21,810 nt of DNA from an uncultured Acetatifactor sp. (lineage in GTDB: Bacteria > Bacillota > Clostridia > Lachnospirales > Lachnospiraceae): contig CAJUAP010000031.1 in the NCBI GenBank assembly GCA_910584435.1, positions 1,690 through 23,499 of the forward strand. The letters are read 5' to 3'. This document shows positions 1-6,864 of the stretch, piece after piece. Below the pieces are notes generated by a model. The model was not told the DNA's origin. It was given only the letters and a program-made list of their open reading frames with translations, and did no database searches. A program made the translations under genes and the position numbers. The first letter of the stretch is position 1. Every line of letters begins with the position of its first letter.

Positions 1-179
1 GCACACATGCATCTGGTGTGCGCTGATTCTTCTAAGACAGGGGTGTGTCATGCTTGTATACGGAACTAAAAAACAGTATATGAGCATAACACACCCAGAA
101 GAATTAGTGCACACATGCATCTGGTGTGCGCTGATTCTTCTAAGACAGGGGTGTGTCATGCTTATATACGGAACTAAAA
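1..179. repeat. Direct repeat of a palindromic unit (71 bp, 108-bp period)
   Basis: Bases 1-71 recur at 109-179 with one mismatch (G56 against A164). Each copy opens with an imperfect palindrome (GCACAC ... GTGTGC, 1-21 and 109-129). The first unit also contains nested inverted repeats: 26-33 pairs with 97-104, and 41-54 pairs with 83-96 with one mismatch. The second copy stops just before the ribosome site of the next gene. The first copy begins exactly at the window edge, so the array may extend to the left. It looks like a REP/BIME- or MITE-type intergenic element. I see no transposase. Confidence 0.85.
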
Positions 180-195
180 TGGAGGAAACATATAT

Positions 196-627
196 ATGAC
201 ATCACACGAAGCGGCTATATACAGGGAGATACAGAGAAATACAGATACGGCAATGAAAGCAATTGACACTATTTCGGGTAAAGTATATGATGATGATCTT
301 GCATTGCAGATTTCCAGGCAGTCTATCAGATATTCAGAGCTTCATAATGAGGCATGCCGCCAGTTGATGAATGCAAAAGCAGAACGCTATCAGGGCAATG
401 CATTATCGGATGCCCTGTTGAAGACAGGAATTCATTATAATACAATGCTTAACACCAGTACAGGACATCTGGCAGAATTGATGATTAAAGAAAACAATAA
501 TGGTATTCTTGAAATGGAAAAGGTTCTGAAGCATCACGAAAATGCAGGGAGGGAATCTGTGGCCCTTGCCAGGCAGCTGATTGATTTTGAGCAGACCAAC
601 ATTGCGTGTTTAAAAGAATATCTGTAG
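196..627 (+). CDS. Small helical protein of unknown function
   Basis: This 143-residue protein starts at ATG 196, behind GGAGG at 181-185. I do not recognise a named family. It has no signal peptide or membrane segment. The sequence is strongly helical and polar, with heptad-like stretches around residues 5-60 and 85-140 and a repeated His/Glu/Met/Gln character. It could therefore be a small helical bundle, perhaps ferritin- or DUF4142-like in shape, but that is only an impression. It stands alone: the palindromic repeat lies directly upstream and gdhA has its own promoter downstream. A short stem (ACAGCA/TGCTGT, 638-657) follows the stop codon, but it has no T-tract and is not a convincing terminator. 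Confidence 0.75.
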   Translation: MTSHEAAIYREIQRNTDTAMKAIDTISGKVYDDDLALQISRQSIRYSELHNEACRQLMNAKAERYQGNALSDALLKTGIHYNTMLNTSTGHLAELMIKENNNGILEMEKVLKHHENAGRESVALARQLIDFEQTNIACLKEYL

Positions 628-716
628 CCGGAGACGGACAGCAGGAGCAGTGCTGTATTGTGCATGTTGTATAAAAAACTGCTGAAAACTTTTACAGTTT
701 AGTGAATTAAAGTGAG

Positions 717-745
717 TTGAGAATTTGCGGCATACGGGTTATAAT
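717..745 (+). promoter_or_regulatory. Sigma-A-type promoter for gdhA
   Basis: TTGAGA (717-722) and a perfect TATAAT (740-745) are separated by 17 bp. Transcription would start near 752 and leave a leader of about 138 nt before the gdhA start codon. The leader contains a GGGCA/TGCCC stem at 773-790 followed by T5, which might act as a weak attenuator. Confidence 0.7.
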
Positions 746-889
746 TACTTGAGGATTACGGTGTCATATGAGGGCATGACTTCCTGCCCGTCCTTTTTGT
801 ACGTATTCATCTGCTCTCCGGCAGCTGTCTGAAGCTGTTTGAGAAGCTTGTGTGGCACATGTAGCGATAAAGATAAGGAGGACATTATA

Positions 890-2224
890 ATGTCGTATGT
901 TGATGAGGTATTTGAATTGGTAGTTGCCAAGAATCCGGCACAGCCTGAATTTCATCAGGCAGTGAAGGAGGTTCTGGAGTCTCTTCGTGTTGTAATCGAA
1001 GCCGATGAAGAGAAGTATCGCAGGGATGCTCTGCTTGAGAGAATCGTGACACCTGAGAGACAGTTGATTTTCCGTGTTCCGTGGGTGGATGACAAGGGGC
1101 AGGTGCAGGTGAACAATGGCTTCCGTGTACAGTTCAACTCCGCAATCGGTCCCTATAAGGGCGGCCTGAGACTGCATCCAAGCGTAAATCTTGGTATTAT
1201 CAAATTTCTGGGTTTTGAACAGATTTTCAAGAATTCATTGACCGGCCTTCCCATCGGCGGCGGTAAAGGCGGTTCTGATTTTGACCCTAAGGGAAAATCA
1301 GACAGGGAAGTTATGGCGTTCTGCCAGAGCTTTATCACTGAGCTGCATAAATATATCGGTGCAGATACGGATGTTCCCGCAGGCGATATCGGAACAGGTG
1401 CAAGGGAAATCGGTTATATGTATGGTCAGTATAAGAGACTGACAGGTTTATATGAGGGTGTGCTTACAGGTAAGGGACTTTCTTACGGCGGTTCCCTGGC
1501 AAGGACAGAAGCAACAGGTTATGGTCTGCTGTACCTGACAGAGGAAATGTTAAGCTGTAACGGTAGAGATATTAAGAATAAGATTGTGGCGGTATCCGGT
1601 GCGGGCAATGTGGCAATCTATGCGATCCAGAAGGCACAGCAGCTGGGGGCAAAACCGGTGACTTGTTCTGATTCCACAGGATGGATTTATGATCCCAACG
1701 GAATAGATGTGGCATTGTTAAAAGAAGTGAAGGAAGTAAAACGTGCAAGGCTGACAGAGTATGCTGCGGCAAGACCCAGTGCACAATATCATGAGGGCAA
1801 GGGTGTATGGACCGTGAAATGTGATATTGCGCTTCCCTGCGCGACCCAGAATGAGCTGAATCTGGAGGATGCGAAGACTTTGGTTGCCAATGGCTGTTTT
1901 GCAGTGGCAGAGGGCGCTAATATGCCTACAACCATGGAAGCAACAGAGTATTTCCAGCAGAATGATGTATTGTTCTGTCCCGGAAAGGCATCCAATGCGG
2001 GCGGTGTTGCAACTTCAGCACTGGAGATGAGCCAGAACAGCGAACGCTTAAGCTGGACATTCCAGGAGGTTGATTCCAAATTGAAGTCCATTATGGTAAA
2101 CATCTTCCATAACCTGGATGATGCTGCTAAGAAATACGGCATGAAGGGGAATTATGTTGCGGGCGCAAATATTGCCGGATTCCTGAAGGTTGCCGAGGCC
2201 ATGACAGCACAGGGCATCGTATAG
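890..2224 (+). CDS. gdhA: Glutamate dehydrogenase, probably NADP-specific
   Basis: This enzyme interconverts 2-oxoglutarate plus ammonia with glutamate. The start is ATG 890, with AAGGAGG at 875-881; an upstream in-frame codon at 839 would add 17 residues but lacks a ribosome site. The 444-residue length fits the hexameric bacterial family. The substrate-binding PYKGGLR (K90), the catalytic lysine in PIGGGKGGSDFDP (K126) and the catalytic Asp in DVPAGD (D166) align one residue off the well-studied Clostridium symbiosum enzyme (K89, K125, D165). The nucleotide fold carries GAGNVA (237-242). The second-strand end reads CSDSTG (259-264), as in NADP-dependent E. coli GdhA rather than the NAD-type C. 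symbiosum enzyme, so NADP preference is inferred. It is transcribed alone, from the promoter at 717-745 to the terminator at 2288. Confidence 0.97.
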   Translation: MSYVDEVFELVVAKNPAQPEFHQAVKEVLESLRVVIEADEEKYRRDALLERIVTPERQLIFRVPWVDDKGQVQVNNGFRVQFNSAIGPYKGGLRLHPSVNLGIIKFLGFEQIFKNSLTGLPIGGGKGGSDFDPKGKSDREVMAFCQSFITELHKYIGADTDVPAGDIGTGAREIGYMYGQYKRLTGLYEGVLTGKGLSYGGSLARTEATGYGLLYLTEEMLSCNGRDIKNKIVAVSGAGNVAIYAIQKAQQLGAKPVTCSDSTGWIYDPNGIDVALLKEVKEVKRARLTEYAAARPSAQYHEGKGVWTVKCDIALPCATQNELNLEDAKTLVANGCFAVAEGANMPTTMEATEYFQQNDVLFCPGKASNAGGVATSALEMSQNSERLSWTFQEVDSKLKSIMVNIFHNLDDAAKKYGMKGNYVAGANIAGFLKVAEAMTAQGIV

Positions 2225-2237
2225 GTTACTGAGAACG

Positions 2238-2364
2238 AAGTGAACAGTAACTCGTATAGTATACAAATAGACAGAAAAACAATATTTAAAATCCCGCAGG
2301 CAGCTGAAATGCCTGTGGGGTTTTCTTTGTATACGGACCCAAAAGGTTACTGTTCTGTTCACTT
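2238..2364. repeat. Nested inverted repeat enclosing the gdhA terminator
   Basis: Three pairs of arms nest inside one another. Bases 2238-2251 (AAGTGAACAGTAAC) pair with 2346-2364, where the right arm carries a 5-nt duplication. Bases 2259-2267 (GTATACAAA) pair with 2326-2334. The terminator stem (2288-2302 with 2310-2324) lies in the centre. The whole looks like a small palindromic or MITE-like element that supplies a terminator. The rest of the gene-free stretch 2225-2531 shows only a TATAAT at 2487-2492, with no good -35, as a possible weak promoter for the next gene. Confidence 0.75.
2288..2328 (+). terminator. Rho-independent terminator of gdhA
   Basis: A 15-bp stem (2288-2302 with 2310-2324, two G-U pairs) closes a 7-nt loop and is followed by a T-rich tail (TTTTCTTT). 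The stem starts with A's that pair with the T-tract, so it may also work in the reverse direction. Confidence 0.88.
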
Positions 2365-2531
2365 ACTCTTACCGTCCAAAGAAACCTTTAGTGAACAAAT
2401 TTTCAGGATAGCTATTTTAAATTGTTTAGTGTATGATAGTGGTAATACGTAAATATGCAGATGCGGAAATGCCCAAAATGTTAAAATATAATAGTGTTTG
2501 AAATTCAGCGGATGGTTAGTGAGGATTACAT

Positions 2532-3706
2532 ATGTTTAAGGCAGAAGGAATAAATTATTCAAAAGATGAGAACATTATGGATGAAGTGATGCTTGACGGG
2601 GAAGATGACCTTGGCGCGGCATTATCAGCCAAAGAAAGCGGATATCCGATGTATAATATTAAAGTGGAACATGGTTTTTATACCGTATATGAATTAAAAA
2701 GAAAGTATGACAGCGAAACAAAAAAATTATTCTGGACAGTGATTTTCAGAGAGAAAGCGTCTGGAAACCCGTACAAAAGGCGGAGCTTGTGGAAAGCATA
2801 TTGATGGGGCTGCCTCTGCCTATTTTCTATTTCAATCAGGATAAACTGGGCAGGCTGATTGTTGTTGACGGAAGGCAGCGTCTGACTGCTTTATTTGAGT
2901 TTATGTCTAATAAGTGGCCGTTAAGAGGATTAAAAGTATTAGATGAGTTAAATGGAAAAAAATTTGATGATTTGTCCCCTGTGGTGCAGTCGCAGATTGA
3001 GGATTATCAATTGCAGGCGCATGTGATTCAACCGCCCACAGCCGACAGAATCAAATTTGATATTTTTGACAGGGTGAACAGGGCCGGGACGCAGTTAAAT
3101 AAGCAGGAAATCAGAAATGCTTTATATCAGGGGAAATCCACACAGCTTTTAAACCAAATTGTGGAAACCGGTGAATTTGCAGAGGCAACGGAGAATGCGT
3201 TTGAGAAAAATGCCAGAATGAAAGATAAATACCTGATATTAAGATTTTTAGCATTTGAGCTGTATTTTTATGGAGAGATTAAGGCGGATAATGAGAAATA
3301 TGTATACAAAAATGATATTGACGAATTGTTAGGATTGGCAATGGAACATATCAATATGATGATGACTGTGGACGTAGCCGCGTTATTTGATATGACCATG
3401 AAAAGCCTGAGAAATTCCTGTACTTTTTTTGGTGAGAATGCTTTTAGAATGGTGCGGAGAGACGGTACAAGAAGTCCTGTTAATATGAATATTTTTGAAG
3501 TGTTAATGCATATGGCTTCCCGTTTGGAAGAAACGGATTTGCCCCGCAGGAAGTATATTAGAAAGAAAGTTGATGAAATGAAGAAAAGTGCCCTGTTTCA
3601 GGATGCTATAGGAAATCATCGCGACAGCTGGCAGAAAGTACAGATACGTTATAAGATGGCTGATGAAATATTGGAGGAACTGCATGGTAAAAGAGTTGAA
3701 AATTGA
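2532..3706 (+). CDS. DUF262 (GmrSD N-terminal-like) protein, interrupted by a -1 frameshift
   Basis: Two overlapping frames together encode one DUF262 protein. The first runs from ATG 2532 (GAGG at 2521-2524) and ends out of frame at 2804. The second is open from 2726 to 3706. Joining them at the A7 run at 2720-2726 gives 391 residues, a normal family length. Family motifs appear only across the join: YTVYELKRKYD before it, then SDFQRESVW, VESILMGLPLP and VVDGRQRLTAL after it. DUF262 has a ParB/Srx-like fold and occurs in type IV restriction (GmrSD) and related defence proteins; its exact role here is unknown. The GTG at 2789 could only give a product lacking the QR motif. The cause may be a homopolymer indel (decayed gene), a sequencing error, or programmed slippage. 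The next gene overlaps its 3' end by 23 bp. Confidence 0.8.
2720..2726 (+). other. A7 slippery heptamer at the DUF262 frame change
   Basis: In the upstream frame the run reads A_AAA_AAA between ACA and TTA, which is an ideal -1 slippery heptamer. After a -1 slip the next codons are ATT ATT CTG GAC, which continue directly into the DUF262 core. I see no clear upstream Shine-Dalgarno-like stimulator or strong downstream hairpin, so a simple one-base indel in the run explains it equally well or better. Confidence 0.6.
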
Positions 3707-4079
3707 ATCGCTGAAAAGCGTCAATGAATTGAAAATTAATTGCAGAAAGCTGAATTTATTTACAGGGACAAATTCTTCGGGAAAATCTACTACATTGCAG
3801 GGATTGCTGCTATTCATTCAAAATCTGGACAGCTATTATGGACTGAATGGTCCGTTTGTTTCTATTGGGGATTTCAGAGAGGCCAGAAATTTTAATACTA
3901 AGAGTGATGCTATTACGATATCCGTCAGCAACGGCGCAGAAGAAGCGGGCATTAGAATCAGTGAAAAGGGTTTGGAGCGCCAATGGGGGACGGACACGAA
4001 ATTGGCTGATTCAATGAAATGCAGCAGTGGAAATATACATTACATTTCCTGTAACAGAATTGGTTCCCAGGATGTATAG
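3684..4079 (+). pseudogene. Truncated AAA/OLD-like P-loop ATPase (N-terminal stub)
   Basis: The start is ATG 3684 with GGAGG at 3673-3677, inside the end of the DUF262 gene. The 131-residue product begins like SMC/OLD-type ATPases of the DUF3696 kind: VKELKIESLKSVNELKI, then the Walker A motif GTNSSGKST (about residues 32-40), and it ends at HYISCNRIGSQDV. In intact relatives a similar (Y)ISAERIGP-like stretch is followed by several hundred residues carrying the signature, Walker B and H-loop. None of these are found here. The reading frame stops at TAG 4077-4079, exactly where the next gene begins. I read this as a gene that lost its 3' part by deletion; the stub would be inactive as an ATPase. 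Confidence 0.7.
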
Positions 4080-4701
4080 TACATATAAGCGTAAGATTAC
4101 AAAACAGTATTCTCTTGCTGATATTTTAAAGATGCAGGGAGACCCTGTGGTAAATAAATTTAAGGTTTATCTTCATAAGCTGTCTGACAGTAAGCCATAT
4201 TGGAATGATTCGGCTGCAACATGTGAGGATGTACAATATGTCTGTACAATCGGGGAAATTCCTAATTGCATTACTGAAACCTGTGAAAGAGACGGAATTC
4301 TTTTTTCCTTTTTACATAGTGCATATGGGGAGATGTACCTTGAGCTGCTTAGAAACGGCAGAAAATGCAGTGTTCGTAATGCAGATAAACTGGCTGCATT
4401 AAAAGAGCATCTAAGCCAGGCCGGAATCATGCAGATATGGGATAAAAATTCTTTTTACATCAGTGATATAGGGTGTAAGTTTGAAATTCGCTTTAATGAA
4501 AAAAATCATAAGGTTCCCCATTTTCATATCTCTGATGCAGATTACAGTATATCACTTTCAATTCCTGATATGGATGTACTGGCAGGAGAGCTGTCTTCCG
4601 GTATGGAGAACAAAGTTAGAGCCTGGGGATTAAGGAACATTCAGCATATTGTAGAATTGTGGAATAAGATACATTCGGATCATATTATAACTCTTCGGTA
4701 A
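4072..4701 (+). CDS. DUF4160-like domain protein
   Basis: The proposed start is ATG 4072, which overlaps the ATPase stub's stop codon by 8 nt. Earlier in-frame codons (from 4027) only re-read the ATPase gene in another frame. There is no good Shine-Dalgarno site, so expression would need translational coupling, or the native start was lost with the deletion. The product has 209 residues. Residues 136-199 resemble DUF4160: KFEIRFNEKNHKVPHFHIS, then a short strand-rich stretch, then a helix with VELWNKIH. The N-terminal part (YKRKITKQYSLADILK, PYW, IWDKNSFYIS) is unfamiliar to me but looks like a proper domain. DUF4160 proteins are often small and found in toxin-antitoxin-like or mobile settings. 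The function is unknown. Confidence 0.65.
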   Translation: MYSTYKRKITKQYSLADILKMQGDPVVNKFKVYLHKLSDSKPYWNDSAATCEDVQYVCTIGEIPNCITETCERDGILFSFLHSAYGEMYLELLRNGRKCSVRNADKLAALKEHLSQAGIMQIWDKNSFYISDIGCKFEIRFNEKNHKVPHFHISDADYSISLSIPDMDVLAGELSSGMENKVRAWGLRNIQHIVELWNKIHSDHIITLR

Positions 4702-4728
4702 CAGTGCCGTGATTTGTCTGAACTGTTG
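4699..4728. repeat. Intergenic inverted repeat (YAACAGTTCAG family)
   Basis: AACAGT (4700-4705) pairs with ACTGTT (4722-4727) directly at the stop codon of the preceding gene. The right arm on the minus strand reads CAACAGTTCAG. The same 11-mer with T first occurs at 15060-15070 (+) and 8535-8545 (-), and with one mismatch at 17433-17443 (+). All are intergenic. Confidence 0.5.
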
Positions 4729-4799
4729 CATTCTTTGAGTAAAAGATATATTTTTTCTCCTGATTACATCTTGAATATATGCAAAAAAGTGGTAAAATA

Positions 4800-4829
4800 G
4801 TACTATAGTACCTTGTTTTATGTTATAAT
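4800..4829 (+). promoter_or_regulatory. Extended -10 promoter with palindromic operator candidate
   Basis: TATAAT at 4824-4829 is preceded by TG at 4821-4822, forming an extended -10. The -35 position is poor (TACTAT) and is covered by a perfect 12-bp palindrome, GTACTATAGTAC (4800-4811), which is a candidate regulator site. It would drive the diguanylate cyclase gene, with a leader of about 140 nt that includes a GCCGGA/TCCGGC stem (4892-4897 with 4924-4929). Confidence 0.55.
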
Positions 4830-4978
4830 TACCTGAATCTATCTTTTCGGCATTAGATTTTTGGACATAATGATTGAAATTTGTCAGAAGGGCCGGACAT
4901 TGTTTGTCTGATCGAAGGCAGGTTCCGGCTGCAACAAAATGACAAGGTTGTTCTGGCTTTTATGGGGGAGAAAAGTAA

Positions 4979-6658
4979 ATGGCAAAGTTGAGGAGACACA
5001 TATCATTTCTGTACTTATTACATATTTTTTGTCTGCTGTTATTTGTCAGGGGCGGATTCACGTGCAGGGCTGCAGAGGCGGAACATTCGCAGGACCGCGT
5101 GTTGTTTATCAGTTCCTATTCCTATGCATGGGACACTGTCCAGATTCAGGTGGAAGGCATCATTGACGGCCTGGGAAACAGTATTGTGCTGGATTATGAA
5201 TTTATGGATACCAAACGTGTGGATGACGCGGAATCATTAAGGCTGTTTCACGACGGACTGGCTTACCGTCTCTCCAAGGTTGAACCCTATGATGTAGTGA
5301 TTCTCGGAGATGATGCTGCACTGCAGTTTGCTTTGGATTATCGGGAGGAATTGTTTGACGGTATCCCGTTAGTGTTTGAGGGTGTGAACAGTGTGGCTCT
5401 GGCTGAGAGGGCGGTTGCAGAGCCTCTGGTGACTGGTGTTATAGAGACTCTTTCGGTGGAGAAGAATATTGAATTAGGTCTGCGGATTAATCCTTCTGCC
5501 AAAAAGGTAGTGGCAATTGTGGACGATACCATTACAGGAGAAGCGGTAAGGCAGGGACTTCAGCAGTTCATGGAAAACTATGCCGGATTAGAGCTTTTGG
5601 AGATTAATTCTTCTCAGCTTACTACGCAGCGCTTGAAATTGGCTTTAAAAGGTGTAAGTGATGACAGTATCTTAATCTATATTACTATGACAGAAAGTGC
5701 GGATGGTAAGAGGTATACGAGTTCGGAGGCAATTAAATTGATTGCGGATTATGCCAATGTACCTGCACTGCGTATGGTGGAGGGAGGTATCGGAGACGGC
5801 CTTCTGGGAGGTAATGTGGTATCCATGTATCAATCAGGGGAACTTGCCGCACAGCTTGCACGCCAGATTATCATGGGCAGGGGCGAGGAATCCATGGGGA
5901 AAATTCTGGACAGTCCCACGATGTACTGTGTCGATGCAGATGTGATGGAGAAGTTCAATATCCGGTTGTCAGTGCTGCCGGAAGAAACCGTAATTGTAAA
6001 TGAAAAAGAATCCTTTATTCAAAAGAACAGAGAGGTGCTGGTGCCGGGGGTTGTACTGGTGGGGGCCTTGATTGTGATTATCGGCTGGGTGACTTTTGAT
6101 AACTGCAGACGCAGAAAGCTCATGGAGCAGCTTCAGGCCACAGGTAAAATTCTGGAGTCTGCCTCACAGCATGATTTTCTGACAGGAATTCCCAACCGGA
6201 GTAAATTTATGGCTGATTTGAAAGAGCAGATTGACTCGAAAAAGCCATGTACGATAATGATGATAGATATTGATAATTTTAAGGGAATCAATGATACACT
6301 GGGACACACGGCAGGAGATGAAGCGCTTCAGCAGGTTGCCGGAAGGTTAAAGGAAATGGGTACTGACCTCTTGACTCCTTACCGTTTTGCCGGAGATGAA
6401 TTTATTATTATTCTGAAAAGCAGCAATAGTAAGATTGTGGAGAAAACAGCTTATCAATGCCGTCAGATTTTTACAAAGCCCTTTCAGCTGGCAGGGGGCG
6501 AGAAGAAGGTGGGCGGAAGTATCGGTATTGCTTCTTATCCCAAGGATACGGAGGATATGGAGCAGCTGGTGGTGTTTGCCGATGATGCTATGTATCATGT
6601 GAAGAAGAGCGGTAAGAATGATTTTGCGTTTTACCAGCCTGTGAGCCAGGACAGATAA
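4979..6658 (+). CDS. Membrane diguanylate cyclase with extracellular ABC-substrate-binding-like sensor
   Basis: It is predicted to make cyclic di-GMP from two GTP in response to an external ligand. The start is ATG 4979 with GGGGGAG at 4964-4970. The 559-residue product has a signal peptide or anchor (about 1-32), then an extracytoplasmic region (about 38-335) resembling the ABC_sub_bind periplasmic-binding fold (VLFISSYSYAWD, YDVVILGDDAALQFAL). One membrane helix follows (about 354-371), then a GGDEF domain (about 395-555). The active loop reads RFAGDEF (471-475 AGDEF); alanine at the first position is tolerated in known active cyclases. The metal-binding Asp lies in MMIDIDNFKGINDTLGH. The usual RxxD inhibitory site just before the loop is absent, which suggests no product inhibition through that site. 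It is monocistronic, between the promoter at 4800-4829 and the terminator at 6691. Confidence 0.9.
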   Translation: MAKLRRHISFLYLLHIFCLLLFVRGGFTCRAAEAEHSQDRVLFISSYSYAWDTVQIQVEGIIDGLGNSIVLDYEFMDTKRVDDAESLRLFHDGLAYRLSKVEPYDVVILGDDAALQFALDYREELFDGIPLVFEGVNSVALAERAVAEPLVTGVIETLSVEKNIELGLRINPSAKKVVAIVDDTITGEAVRQGLQQFMENYAGLELLEINSSQLTTQRLKLALKGVSDDSILIYITMTESADGKRYTSSEAIKLIADYANVPALRMVEGGIGDGLLGGNVVSMYQSGELAAQLARQIIMGRGEESMGKILDSPTMYCVDADVMEKFNIRLSVLPEETVIVNEKESFIQKNREVLVPGVVLVGALIVIIGWVTFDNCRRRKLMEQLQATGKILESASQHDFLTGIPNRSKFMADLKEQIDSKKPCTIMMIDIDNFKGINDTLGHTAGDEALQQVAGRLKEMGTDLLTPYRFAGDEFIIILKSSNSKIVEKTAYQCRQIFTKPFQLAGGEKKVGGSIGIASYPKDTEDMEQLVVFADDAMYHVKKSGKNDFAFYQPVSQDR

Positions 6659-6690
6659 TGGAGCGGCGGCAAGGGTTCTCCAAAAGGATA

Positions 6691-6722
6691 AAGGGCTGTA
6701 GCCTGTGGGCTATGGCTTTTTT
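6691..6722 (+). terminator. Rho-independent terminator of the diguanylate cyclase gene
   Basis: A 13-bp stem (6691-6703 with 6708-6720, including several G-U pairs) with a TGTG loop runs into T6 at 6717-6722. It lies about 30 nt after the stop codon. Confidence 0.85.
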
Positions 6723-6791
6723 GTGCACACGGACGCGGAAAAAACTGAAAGGAACTGTTGCAAATATGCAGCCATGTTTTTAGTGAGTTGA

Positions 6792-6820
6792 TTGCATTCT
6801 GAGGAAAAAGTTGTTATAAT
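6792..6820 (+). promoter_or_regulatory. Sigma-A promoter of the RNase H gene
   Basis: TTGCAT (6792-6797), a 17-bp spacer and TATAAT (6815-6820), with an extended TG at 6812-6813. Transcription would start about 40 nt before the start codon at 6865. Confidence 0.75.
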
Positions 6821-6864
6821 CATAAAAGGTTTACATAAACGGGCTGTGTTATAGGAGATGAGGG

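Noticed and set aside
745..1177. Minus-strand open frames overlapping the start of gdhA
   Set aside because: They are shadows of the gdhA coding frame with no ribosome sites and no family resemblance.
2240..2452. 70-codon open frame right after gdhA
   Set aside because: It runs through the terminator and the nested inverted repeat, has no ribosome site and no protein-like composition.
4027..4071. Longer start of the DUF4160-like protein
   Set aside because: These codons re-read the ATPase gene in another frame, and no ribosome site precedes ATG 4027.
4830..4978. c-di-GMP riboswitch before the diguanylate cyclase gene
   Set aside because: The leader has a GCCGGA/TCCGGC stem, but I cannot find the conserved GEMM-I or class II core elements.
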